Positions 8,461 through 20,528 of a DNA stretch of 64,000 bases are shown here, piece by piece. This DNA comes from Leptospira sanjuanensis (GTDB lineage: Bacteria; Spirochaetota; Leptospiria; Leptospirales; Leptospiraceae). The notes below the pieces were generated by a model. It was not told the origin of the DNA. It searched no databases and was given only the letters and a program-made list of their open reading frames with translations. Every line of letters begins with the position of its first letter. Within the stretch, counting starts at the first letter, position 1. The stretch is from contig NZ_JAIZBH010000001.1 of NCBI RefSeq assembly GCF_022267375.1, positions 2,142,501 through 2,206,500 of the forward strand. Direction: 5' to 3'. Both the position numbers and the translations under genes were made by a program.

Positions 8461-10413
8461 ATGCGGAAATTAATTTTAGGCGCATCGCCGAACAAAAACA
8501 AGTCGAATCGAAATCAAATTTCAATCGGACTTCTCGTTTGCCTTTTTACGCTTCAATTTTTAATCGGATGCAACGAAACGTCCTCACAAAATGGTACGGA
8601 AACGATTCTTTCTTTGTTTTTCCGTCCGATCGGATCGATCGCAGAAAGCTCGGCGCAATTTCCAAACTACAACGCAACTTCTTCCTTTTTATCTACTACT
8701 ACGCTCAATCCGAGCGTTCCGTTGAGTACCGACGGGCGATATATCGTCGATTCCAATCGAAATCGTTTCAAGCTCAAATCCGTCAATTGGTACGGCGCGA
8801 GTGATACACAGTATGTCGTCGCCGGTCTGGACAAACAGCCCATTACCCATATCATTTCCTTGATTCAAGAATGGGGATTCAATTCGGTTCGACTTCCCTT
8901 TTCCAATCTAATGCTTCATCAAATCACGCCCGTATCTAACGAATCGGTCGCGGCCAATCCACAATTTTTCGGAAAGACTCCATTAGAAGTTTATGATGCA
9001 ACAATCCACGCTTTGACCCAAGCGGGAATCGTCGTCATTCTCAACAACCACACCACATTTTCCGAATGGTGCTGCGGTTACGATTACAACGGTCTTTGGT
9101 ACCATACCGGCTCTTCGTTCGCCTACAACCAAACGACGGAAATGTGGCAGGTGGATTGGCTAACGATGATTCGTCGCTATAAAAACAATCCGATGGTCGT
9201 CGGAGCGGATCTTAGGAACGAGGTTCGTACGATGCGCAAAGGCGACACACATATTCCCGATAGTCCGAACTGGGGAATGAATGATGCAAACGACTGGCAC
9301 AAAGCATCGCAAGAAATGGGCGTTCTGATCGCACAAGAAAATTCTAATATTCTTGTGATCGTGGAAGGAATCAATTGGTGGGGACTCATTCCGATTTTGG
9401 GCTCGGGCGAACGTCCTCATCTAAAACCGATCAAGGATCTTCCGGTTCATCTTCCCCTTTCCAACAAACTCGTCTATGCGGCTCACAATTACGCGTACAT
9501 CGGACCGAACCACAATGGAGACGACTCGACTTCAGGTGGAAACATCAAATACCGCGAAATGGACGAGAATACGTTTAAGTCCACGGTTCAAAACGAATGG
9601 GGTTACGTCGTTACTCCGGAAATGTATTATTCCGCTCCGGTTTGGTTGAGCGAATTCGGCGCCTCTCCTTCCTCAAGCGGCGCACAAGATCAAGAATGGC
9701 TGCGCCGTTTGACGGACGTTTTAATCGAACGTGATATGGATTTCGCGTATTGGCCCTTAAACGGAAACGACGAATGGGGACTTTTATCCAGCGACTGGTC
9801 GAGAACTCTCAAAGAAGATTGGCGATTTCAACACTTAAACCGACTTCTATCCACAAACGGTCGAACAGGCTTTGTGCAGGAAAATCATTTTTCGAATCTT
9901 TGGATCGGTTCCGGGAACGACAACAGTTCCACGATCACAAACGACTGGGACAACGGCGCAAACAAGGGAACCTGCCCGGACGGATATCGTTTGAACGGAC
10001 TCAGCACCAATCAAAAAGCGCTTTGTACGGACATCATCACAAGCAATCTCTGGAACTCCAATCGTAACTACAACGTCCAAGCCGTCTATGAAACCCCCAC
10101 GCGCTATCATGGAACGGGAGATTGGGCGGGCGGTTTTACGAAATACGAATGTCCGCAGAATTTTTACGTTTCCGGTTTTTCCAAACGTTCTTGGGGGACG
10201 AGCGGAATCCTTTGTTCGCAAAGCAGAATCAATTTAAGCAATTCCTGCAGAACGATCTGGTTTGATCGAGGCGACAATCGCTCTTCGATCAAAGGGGGAG
10301 ATTGGGCGTACGGTTCTTACAAAGGTCAATGCGGAGATCAAGAATATGCGGGAGGAATCGCGCAAAGAAACGGAGGAGCAAGCGCCCTTCTCTGCTGCCG
10401 AATCAATCCTTAG
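8461..10413 (+). CDS. GH5-type glycoside hydrolase lipoprotein with three C-terminal repeats
   Basis: A 650-residue enzyme. The signal peptide ends at a lipobox-like LIGC near residue 38. A glycoside hydrolase family 5 (cellulase-type) TIM barrel spans about 95-460: FKLKSVNWYG and FNSVRLPFSN near the start, the acid/base glutamate E254 in LRNEVRT, HNYAYIGPNH in the middle, and the nucleophile E398 in WLSEFGAS. The last 170 residues contain three copies, about 60 residues apart (D495, D554, D614), of a module with the core GDWAxG..KxxC..xYxxG...LC, possibly a carbohydrate-binding region. It would retain a beta-glycan hydrolase mechanism; the substrate is unknown. Its 3' end overlaps the convergent PHP gene by 11 bases. 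Confidence 0.88.
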   Translation: MRKLILGASPNKNKSNRNQISIGLLVCLFTLQFLIGCNETSSQNGTETILSLFFRPIGSIAESSAQFPNYNATSSFLSTTTLNPSVPLSTDGRYIVDSNRNRFKLKSVNWYGASDTQYVVAGLDKQPITHIISLIQEWGFNSVRLPFSNLMLHQITPVSNESVAANPQFFGKTPLEVYDATIHALTQAGIVVILNNHTTFSEWCCGYDYNGLWYHTGSSFAYNQTTEMWQVDWLTMIRRYKNNPMVVGADLRNEVRTMRKGDTHIPDSPNWGMNDANDWHKASQEMGVLIAQENSNILVIVEGINWWGLIPILGSGERPHLKPIKDLPVHLPLSNKLVYAAHNYAYIGPNHNGDDSTSGGNIKYREMDENTFKSTVQNEWGYVVTPEMYYSAPVWLSEFGASPSSSGAQDQEWLRRLTDVLIERDMDFAYWPLNGNDEWGLLSSDWSRTLKEDWRFQHLNRLLSTNGRTGFVQENHFSNLWIGSGNDNSSTITNDWDNGANKGTCPDGYRLNGLSTNQKALCTDIITSNLWNSNRNYNVQAVYETPTRYHGTGDWAGGFTKYECPQNFYVSGFSKRSWGTSGILCSQSRINLSNSCRTIWFDRGDNRSSIKGGDWAYGSYKGQCGDQEYAGGIAQRNGGASALLCCRINP

Positions 10414-11551
10414 GATCGAGAGAATTCTCCGTTTGATTTTCTTCCGGTTCGGGAATTCGATAAAACGGATTCGAGACAATGGAACCGGAAGGAAAAACGA
10501 CTCGCAAAATCACGTATCCGTCTTCCGGACGAATCGTAAATTCCGCTTTTTGTTTTTGCCGTTCTTCCTTTAAAATCGTTCCGCCTTTTCCGATAAACTC
10601 GGCCTTGATGAACGTTTTAGGAAACTCGGCGACGATCGTATTTCGATCCAACCGAAGTTCGGAAATTTTAGGATCATCCATATAATCAACAAGCTTTATT
10701 ACAGAAACGTAATTCCCCTTTTTTAGATTCGCAGTGATTTCTTTCGGATCATACGAATTCGTATTCAAAAGAACATAACGCACAAAGGCGTCCCCCGCGT
10801 TTTGTTCGGAAAAAGTAAGTTCGTGAAAGATTCTCTGATACAGAGGAAGTTTCATCGCGCGGATGAATTCTCCCGGAAAGTAATGCAGATCGTCTCCGCT
10901 CGTAGCCAAAATCGGAGTTCCTTGATCCAAAAGTCGGATCCATTCTTGAAACGTATCTCCGTAGGGTGAAAAAACTTCCACCGCATCGACTCCTCTCAAT
11001 CGTTCAATCAAAGAATAAGAGATCGAACCTTCCAAACCGGGATGGCTGATCGAAACAAAGGCTCCCGACTTGTGCATCTGATCGATCGTCCATTGAATGT
11101 TTTCCGCAGAAGCGTACAAAGGAAAGAAGTCAGGAACGGTAACCTTGGTTCCCAACGCCAGAATATGCTTTCGATTGAAGTCCCTCCCCCATTCATAACC
11201 GGGAAAAAATCTCGGTTCATTGGAATCGATTCCGCTGATCTTCAGATAATCGGTGATTCCGACGAGGTCGTATCGCTTATCGAGATACTTTTCCTGAATT
11301 TCCCGAGGAGGACTTCGAAACGGAGAAAAACCGTCCCGATCCGAATGAAGATGAAACGCGAATTTGAGCCAACGGTGTTTCGTCGGCGAATAGGAAGAAT
11401 GAATTCGATTTCCGAAAAACGGAAGTTTCAAGTGAGAATCCAGTTCCTGATACAAAAGAAAAGAAGTCAGAAAATGAGTAACTCCTAAGAACGCAAAGGC
11501 TCCTAAGATTCGACGCCAGATTCGGGGATGGATTCTTCTTTTGAACGCCAT
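10403..11551 (-). CDS. PHP-domain metal-dependent phosphoesterase-like membrane protein
   Basis: Taken from the ATG at 11551 this is 382 residues; an in-frame TTG at 11644 would add 31 residues of basic sequence with no ribosome site. A single membrane segment (about residues 15-35) precedes a PHP-type domain with the metal-ligand motifs FAFHLHSD, GITDYL, GYEWG, ISHPG and TSGDDLHYF. These match the polymerase-and-histidinol-phosphatase superfamily of metal-dependent hydrolases. The C-terminal 90 residues look like a beta domain (AEFTIRPEDGYVILRV). Substrate unknown. It is divergent from the glycosyltransferase at 11794 across a region containing a 14-bp palindrome. Confidence 0.75.
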   Translation of the reverse strand: MAFKRRIHPRIWRRILGAFAFLGVTHFLTSFLLYQELDSHLKLPFFGNRIHSSYSPTKHRWLKFAFHLHSDRDGFSPFRSPPREIQEKYLDKRYDLVGITDYLKISGIDSNEPRFFPGYEWGRDFNRKHILALGTKVTVPDFFPLYASAENIQWTIDQMHKSGAFVSISHPGLEGSISYSLIERLRGVDAVEVFSPYGDTFQEWIRLLDQGTPILATSGDDLHYFPGEFIRAMKLPLYQRIFHELTFSEQNAGDAFVRYVLLNTNSYDPKEITANLKKGNYVSVIKLVDYMDDPKISELRLDRNTIVAEFPKTFIKAEFIGKGGTILKEERQKQKAEFTIRPEDGYVILRVVFPSGSIVSNPFYRIPEPEENQTENSLDPKD

Positions 11552-11732
11552 ACGGATTCCATGAAAGGACGGATCGAATTTATGAGAAAAGTTTTTCGAT
11601 TCACAGCGTTTTTTTACGTTCTTCTTTTTTAAAACCTTTCTCAAAATGTCAGAGATTTGTAATTTTTCAAAATCGCCGGTTCGGTTCGATTTGGGCGGGA
11701 AACCTCGAATCGAAATCGAATTTTAAAATAAG

Positions 11733-11746
11733 TAAGTGTACACTTA
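11733..11746. promoter_or_regulatory. 14-bp perfect palindrome, candidate operator
   Basis: TAAGTGTACACTTA is a perfect palindrome lying 47 bases before the glycosyltransferase start, in the divergent intergenic region. Its size and symmetry suit a dimeric repressor. No regulator for it is known from this window. Confidence 0.4.
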
Positions 11747-11793
11747 ATTATTGATTTTACAAATGATCCGACTTCTAAAATTCTAAGAAACCG

Positions 11794-12948
11794 ATGACAA
11801 ACCCGGAAATTTCCGTCATTCTCCCTACTTACAACGAAAGAGAAAACGTTCCGATCTTACTTCCGAAAATCGCGGAAGCGCTCAAAAACGCATCCTTTGA
11901 AATCATTCTCGTAGACGACAACAGCCCCGATAAAACATGGGAAGTCGCGGAATCGCTCCAAGGCAAATTCCCTACGTTAACGGTTCTCCGAAGGATGGAA
12001 GGTCGAGGACTTTCCTCCGCGGTTCTTTCGGGAATGGCGATCGCGAAAGGAAACGTGTTTGCCGTGATGGACGCGGACTTACAACACGACGAAAGAATTC
12101 TTCCCGCTTTGGTTCAACCGATCTTAAAGAACGGTTTTGAGGTAAGCATAGGAACCCGTTATATGAACGGAGGTTCCACATCCGATTGGTCTTTCTTACG
12201 GAAGAGCTTCAGCGTGTTCGCGACCAAGCTCGCAAAGTTTCTTTTACCGATTCCGATCTCCGATCCAATGAGCGGATTTTTTGCGATTTCCCGTTCGTAT
12301 TTTCAGAAAACGGCGGATCGAATCAATCCGAGAGGGTTCAAAATCCTATTAGAATTTTTGAATGGAGCCGGGCAAACTCCTAAAATCTTCGAAGTGCCGT
12401 TTACGTTCCGCAGCAGAGAATTCGGCAAAACGAAATTGGACGGCTCGGTGATTCGGAATTATCTGATCGCACTACTCGATCTTCGTTTCGGAAAAAAAAT
12501 CTCTCCTACGTTTCTTCTGTATTCCTTGGTAGGTTCCTTCGGAGTTCTCGTAAATTTATTCGGACTTGTAATCGGTGAAACCTTTCGTTTTCCGGAGATT
12601 TCCACCCCGTTTCGATTTTTAAATCCGGTTTACAGTTCGGTTCTATTCGGAATCGAAATCTCCATTCTTTCCAATTTTGTCCTGAACAACTATCTTACGT
12701 TCTACGAAAAAAGATACGTAGGAATCCGGCTCGTTCAAGGTCTGATTCTGTTTCATCTCGTAAGTCTTTTGGGACTTCTGATTCAGATCAGCGTATTTCA
12801 GCTTTTGTATCACCGAATTTTTCTTTTGGAATTGAATTCTTCCGGACTTCCTGTTAAATTTTTATCGGATTCGCTTGCCATTTTAGCGGCGATGATCACA
12901 AATTACTTCTTAAACTTGAACGTCACCTGGAAAGGTTCCAGGGATTGA
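11794..12948 (+). CDS. GT2 polyprenyl-phosphate sugar transferase fused to GtrA domain
   Basis: A 384-residue fusion. Residues 1-230 form a family 2 glycosyltransferase of the dolichol-phosphate mannose/glucose synthase type: VILPTYNERENV, the VDDNSPD motif, the metal-binding DADLQHD and later SDPMSGFFAI. Residues 235-384 contain four membrane segments of a GtrA-like flippase domain. Such proteins transfer a sugar from a nucleotide donor to a polyprenyl phosphate and help present it at the outer face of the inner membrane for envelope glycan modification. The sugar cannot be read from sequence. The PfpI-like gene follows 24 bases later. Confidence 0.9.
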   Translation: MTNPEISVILPTYNERENVPILLPKIAEALKNASFEIILVDDNSPDKTWEVAESLQGKFPTLTVLRRMEGRGLSSAVLSGMAIAKGNVFAVMDADLQHDERILPALVQPILKNGFEVSIGTRYMNGGSTSDWSFLRKSFSVFATKLAKFLLPIPISDPMSGFFAISRSYFQKTADRINPRGFKILLEFLNGAGQTPKIFEVPFTFRSREFGKTKLDGSVIRNYLIALLDLRFGKKISPTFLLYSLVGSFGVLVNLFGLVIGETFRFPEISTPFRFLNPVYSSVLFGIEISILSNFVLNNYLTFYEKRYVGIRLVQGLILFHLVSLLGLLIQISVFQLLYHRIFLLELNSSGLPVKFLSDSLAILAAMITNYFLNLNVTWKGSRD

Positions 12949-12972
12949 TTTCGTTTTCAAAGGAGAAAGTCC

Positions 12973-13518
12973 ATGCCCAAGGTTTTGGTTCCTTTTGCGG
13001 AAGGAATGGAAGAAATGGAGGCGGTTATCATCGTGGACGTACTGCGCCGGGGCGGGGTGGAAGTCACGAGCGCTTCTTTGAAGGAAGGAGAAGTCAAAGC
13101 GTCCCGAGGAGTTCGGATTTTAGCGGACACGACCCTGGACCGAGTCGACTTGAAACATTTCGATATGATCGTTCTTCCAGGAGGCGGTCCCGGAACCAAA
13201 GCGCTCGGAGCCGATCCCAAAATCGCGGAACTCCTAAAAGAGGCAAAACAAAAAGGGAAATGGATCGGAGCGATCTGTGCGGCGCCTAGTGTATTAGTAC
13301 ATCAGAATATTCTCACTTCCCAAGATAAGTTCACGGCGTTTCCCGGAATCGTATCCGACGCCCCGGGTTATACGGGTTCCCGACTGGAAATTTCCGGAAA
13401 AATCGTGACGAGCGTCGGCCCCGGTTCGGCGTTTGAATTCTCCCTCGAACTCGTTAAAATTCTTTGCGGGGAAGAATCCATGTTGAAAGTGAAATCCTCG
13501 CTTCAACTCGCTTCATGA
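12973..13518 (+). CDS. DJ-1/PfpI family protein (ThiJ-like)
   Basis: A 181-residue protein with an excellent AAAGGAGAA ribosome site. The conserved N-terminal acidic residue is in FAEGMEEMEAV. The nucleophile-elbow cysteine is in GAICAAPSVL (about residue 103), and GGGPGTK and TAFPGIVSDAPGY complete the family pattern. DJ-1 relatives act as redox-sensing or glyoxalase/deglycase-type stress proteins; the precise activity is uncertain. The stop overlaps the sirtuin start by 4 bases, so the two are coupled. Confidence 0.9.
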   Translation: MPKVLVPFAEGMEEMEAVIIVDVLRRGGVEVTSASLKEGEVKASRGVRILADTTLDRVDLKHFDMIVLPGGGPGTKALGADPKIAELLKEAKQKGKWIGAICAAPSVLVHQNILTSQDKFTAFPGIVSDAPGYTGSRLEISGKIVTSVGPGSAFEFSLELVKILCGEESMLKVKSSLQLAS

Positions 13519-14243
13519 AAGAATTCTTAGCCGAACACAAACATTCGTTTCAAAAAATCACCGCGATCAGCGGAGCGGGAATTTCCGCAGAAAGCGAAAT
13601 ACCCACGTTTCGCGGCGCGGACGGCCTTTGGAATAATTTTCGCGCCGAAGATCTCGCGACTCCGCAAGCCTTCGAAAAAGATCCCAAGCTGGTTTGGGAA
13701 TGGTATCTCTGGAGAAGAAACATCATCGAAAGCAAGGCACCGAACCCGGGCCATACGGCTCTTGCCGATTTAGAAAGATCACATCCCGATTTTTTCCTCA
13801 TTACGCAGAACGTGGACGGACTCCATGAAACAGCCGGTTCCCGGAAGCTCGTCGAAATTCACGGGAACATCTTTCTCAATCGTTGTGTTTCCTGCGGACA
13901 AGAATCCAAGGAAAAAATTTCCGAATCGGATTCTCTTCCTCCAAGATGCAACTCATGCGGAGGTCCGCTTCGACCCGGTGTGGTTTGGTTCGGGGAAAGT
14001 TACGACGAGGACAAACTCAATCTTTCGATCGCGAGGATGCAAAACACGAATCTATTGTTGATTTTAGGAACATCCGGTTCGGTGAGTATGCCGGTCTATT
14101 TAGCTCAAATCGCAAAACGTTCCGGCTCCCTATTGGTGGAGATCAATCCGGAACGTTCCTCCTTTTCCTCTTCGGTGGATTTATTTCTGCAAGGAAAAAC
14201 GGGAAAGGTTTTGCCCGAACTGGTGGAACAGATTCTAAAGTAA
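13515..14243 (+). CDS. cobB: NAD-dependent protein deacylase, Sir2/CobB family
   Basis: A 242-residue class III sirtuin. I chose the ATG at 13515, which overlaps the preceding TGA (ATGA); the frame is open further upstream, but only inside the DJ-1 gene. NAD binding is shown by GAGISAESEIPTFRG. The catalytic histidine is in VEIHGN and the pocket motif is TQNVDGLH. Two zinc cysteine pairs are CVSCG and CNSCG. Y64 and R67 (in WEWYLWRR) match the YxxR motif by which SIRT5-type and many bacterial sirtuins read succinyl- or malonyl-lysine. Cytoplasmic. It would reverse lysine acylation, fitting a metabolic regulatory role. Confidence 0.93.
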   Translation: MKEFLAEHKHSFQKITAISGAGISAESEIPTFRGADGLWNNFRAEDLATPQAFEKDPKLVWEWYLWRRNIIESKAPNPGHTALADLERSHPDFFLITQNVDGLHETAGSRKLVEIHGNIFLNRCVSCGQESKEKISESDSLPPRCNSCGGPLRPGVVWFGESYDEDKLNLSIARMQNTNLLLILGTSGSVSMPVYLAQIAKRSGSLLVEINPERSSFSSSVDLFLQGKTGKVLPELVEQILK

Positions 14244-14373
14244 GGTTTAAGGTTCTTCCGTCGACTGAAACATTTTCGAAATTTTATGGCCTTGGTTAAA
14301 TCCGCTCGCGATCAACGGGAAGAAGGATATCGATCGGTATCATTGGAAACTTTTTAAAAAATCTCGACTTTCT

Positions 14374-14988
14374 TCAAACGCCTTGCAACTCGATCCCTTC
14401 CATCGAAACATAACCAGGTAGGCTTTCGATGCGTTTCAGCCAAGCGCGGATTTTTTCATACGGTTTTAAATCAATCTTTCCTTCGTGAGCCAGCGCGATA
14501 TAAGGATACAGCGCGATGTCCGCGATCGTGATTTTATCACCGATCAACCACGGATCTTGTTCCAATTGGTTTTCCAGAATCCGCAACAGGTCGTTCGTTA
14601 CCGAAAGCGCCTCGTTCTCATCGATCTTTCGTCCGAATTTATGATGAGCGCGTAACGCAGCCGGACCGCGCCCCACTTCGTTCGCTGAGGTCGAAATCCA
14701 TTGGATTACCTTGGCCGCTTCAAAACTCGAGCCGGGAAACCAATCCTCTTTTTTTCCGTATTCCAAAGCGAGATAGACCAAGATCGCATGGCTATCGCGG
14801 ACGATGACTTCTTTGTCCTTCAAAACGGGAACTTGTCCGAACGGATTCTTTTTTAAGAAACCCTCGGACTTTTGTTCTTTTCCTTTTAAATCTATGGAAA
14901 CGCTTTCATATTTCAAATTCAGGAAAGACAACAACATTCGCACCTTATGCGAATTTCCCGAAATCGCAGATTCAAAAAGTTCAATCAT
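14374..14988 (-). CDS. Glutathione S-transferase family protein
   Basis: A 204-residue protein from the ATG at 14988, which has a GGAGAAGAGAAG site just upstream; the ATG-free extension to 15015 only fills the gap to the next gene. The N-terminal thioredoxin-fold domain contains SGNSHKVRMLLSFL, NPFGQVPVLKD and the glutathione-contacting DSHAILVYLA. The C-terminal helical domain follows, with ITIADIALYPYIALAHEG (the N-capping and hydrophobic-staple motif). Likely cytoplasmic detoxification or redox chemistry; substrate unknown. It lies directly downstream of the DUF1574-MBOAT pair, but a functional link is not evident. Confidence 0.9.
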   Translation of the reverse strand: MIELFESAISGNSHKVRMLLSFLNLKYESVSIDLKGKEQKSEGFLKKNPFGQVPVLKDKEVIVRDSHAILVYLALEYGKKEDWFPGSSFEAAKVIQWISTSANEVGRGPAALRAHHKFGRKIDENEALSVTNDLLRILENQLEQDPWLIGDKITIADIALYPYIALAHEGKIDLKPYEKIRAWLKRIESLPGYVSMEGIELQGV

Positions 14989-15015
14989 CGGCTTCTCTTC
15001 TCCATTCCCAACCAT

Positions 15016-17580
<2,565 letters not shown>

Positions 17581-17582
17581 TG

Positions 17583-18086
<504 letters not shown>

Positions 18087-18149
18087 GGAATTGTAGTGAC
18101 CAGAATCCCATTCTCGTAAATACTGTAAACCAACCTTTCCGGGGGGAGT

Positions 18150-19094
<945 letters not shown>

Positions 19095-19329
19095 TTTTTG
19101 AGAAGCTTTTAGCGCGTCTTTCGACTAAATGTAAAAAATAGGCTCCTTTGAAAAAAAGGTCCGAACTTATAAGATCCGACTTTTTGTACAGACTACCGAA
19201 ATCCCAAGGGAATTTGGTACGATAACAAACGTTTCACCTTCGGAAAATGGATTTTATTCACTAAGTTCGAAAAAAACACTTGCGATTCTATTTCGAACGT
19301 TTAAAATTTTTAACAGAGAGGAGTTTTTT

Positions 19330-19821
19330 ATGAAATCCGTTGAAACTTGGTTTAACGAATACGCGGAAAGCCACCGAAACCCGATCAACAAAAACATCCA
19401 CTGGGTTTGTGTTCCGCTGATTTACTTTACTGTCATCGGTCTTCTTTGGTCCATTCCAGTGCCTTCTTTTTTTCAGTCCGTTCCTTACTTGAACTTTGCG
19501 ACTTTGGCTCTTGTGTTTGCACTCGCTTTTTATGTAAGACTTTCCGTGACCTTAGCCCTGGGAATGTTCTTTCTCAGTTCTTTCATGATTTATTTGATCG
19601 TGATTTTGCAACGGACCGTCCTTCCGATCATGTTCGGGACGTACGCCTACGGTATTTTAGAACTTTCGATTACGATCTTTGTTCTCGCTTGGATCGGACA
19701 GTTTATCGGTCATAAGATCGAAGGCAAAAAGCCTTCCTTCTTCAAAGACCTTCAGTTTTTGATGATCGGTCCGATTTGGCTGTTAGGATTCGTTTATCAA
19801 AAACTAAGAATCGCCTATTGA
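19330..19821 (+). CDS. Mpo1-like (DUF962) membrane protein
   Basis: A 163-residue protein with four membrane segments. The DUF962/Mpo1 signature is clear: WFNEYAESHRNPINKNIHWV at the N-terminus (the histidines of the metal-binding motif) and IGQFIGHKIEGKKPSFF further on. Yeast Mpo1 is an iron-dependent alpha-dioxygenase of 2-hydroxy fatty acids; bacterial relatives are little studied. An AGAGGAG ribosome site lies 7 bases before the ATG. No neighbour is co-transcribed for certain. A membrane lipid-degradation role is inferred from the family. Confidence 0.85.
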   Translation: MKSVETWFNEYAESHRNPINKNIHWVCVPLIYFTVIGLLWSIPVPSFFQSVPYLNFATLALVFALAFYVRLSVTLALGMFFLSSFMIYLIVILQRTVLPIMFGTYAYGILELSITIFVLAWIGQFIGHKIEGKKPSFFKDLQFLMIGPIWLLGFVYQKLRIAY

Positions 19822-19945
19822 TCGTTTTGCGATCCTTCTTTGTTGGAATCTCCCCGATCCAATCTTCTTGACCGGGCCGGGCGATTTCAACATCACGGAA
19901 TACGAGTTTGACAATAAATAAATATAAAAATCTGAGGAAGTCCCG

Positions 19946-20524
19946 ATGCCCAAGATAGTGAATCATGAAAAATACAAAGTGGAGATCCTATCCAAGTGCG
20001 TGGATATTCTCGCGCGAAGAGGTTACTCCGCGGTTTCGATGAGAGAAATTGCAACCGAACTCGACGTTTCCACGGGCACATTATATCACTATTTTGCAAC
20101 CAAAGAAGATATCTTTAAGGAGTTGGTAAAGTTCGTTCTCAGCAAGGACATCGAGGAATTACAACTTTATTCCAAAGGAAATCCCGGACAAACGCTCGAA
20201 TCCAGAGTGGAATCCCTTTTCCAAATGATTCAAGCCAGAGAGGCTTACTTTCAGAATCTGCTCTACATCATCTGCGACGTTTCGCGTTTGAAAAATCACG
20301 AAGAAGAAAAAACTCTGATCGCGGACGCAATGAAGGAATACGTCAATATTATCACGAAACACTTAGGTGTTACGAATCCGACTCTCAACCGGATTTTAAT
20401 CAGCGTGATTTTGGGTACGGTGGTTCAAAGAATCGTGGACGGAGAAGCGATCAGCCTTGCGGACACTTCCGAGATCATCAAGGACTTTATGTCCATTCTT
20501 CTTTCCAACTCGTTTACGTTTTAA
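19946..20524 (+). CDS. TetR/AcrR family transcriptional regulator
   Basis: A 192-residue repressor. The N-terminal helix-turn-helix is complete (ILARRGYSAVSMREIATEL, then STGTLYHYFATKEDIFKELV). The C-terminal domain is helical and would bind a small hydrophobic ligand. It is convergent with glpD, with a 4-base gap, so its target is not obvious from position. The upstream DUF962 gene and fatty-acid genes elsewhere are possible targets but unproven. An AT-rich stretch (ATAAATAAATATAAA) just before the start may hold its promoter. Confidence 0.92.
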   Translation: MPKIVNHEKYKVEILSKCVDILARRGYSAVSMREIATELDVSTGTLYHYFATKEDIFKELVKFVLSKDIEELQLYSKGNPGQTLESRVESLFQMIQAREAYFQNLLYIICDVSRLKNHEEEKTLIADAMKEYVNIITKHLGVTNPTLNRILISVILGTVVQRIVDGEAISLADTSEIIKDFMSILLSNSFTF

Positions 20525-20528
20525 AACT

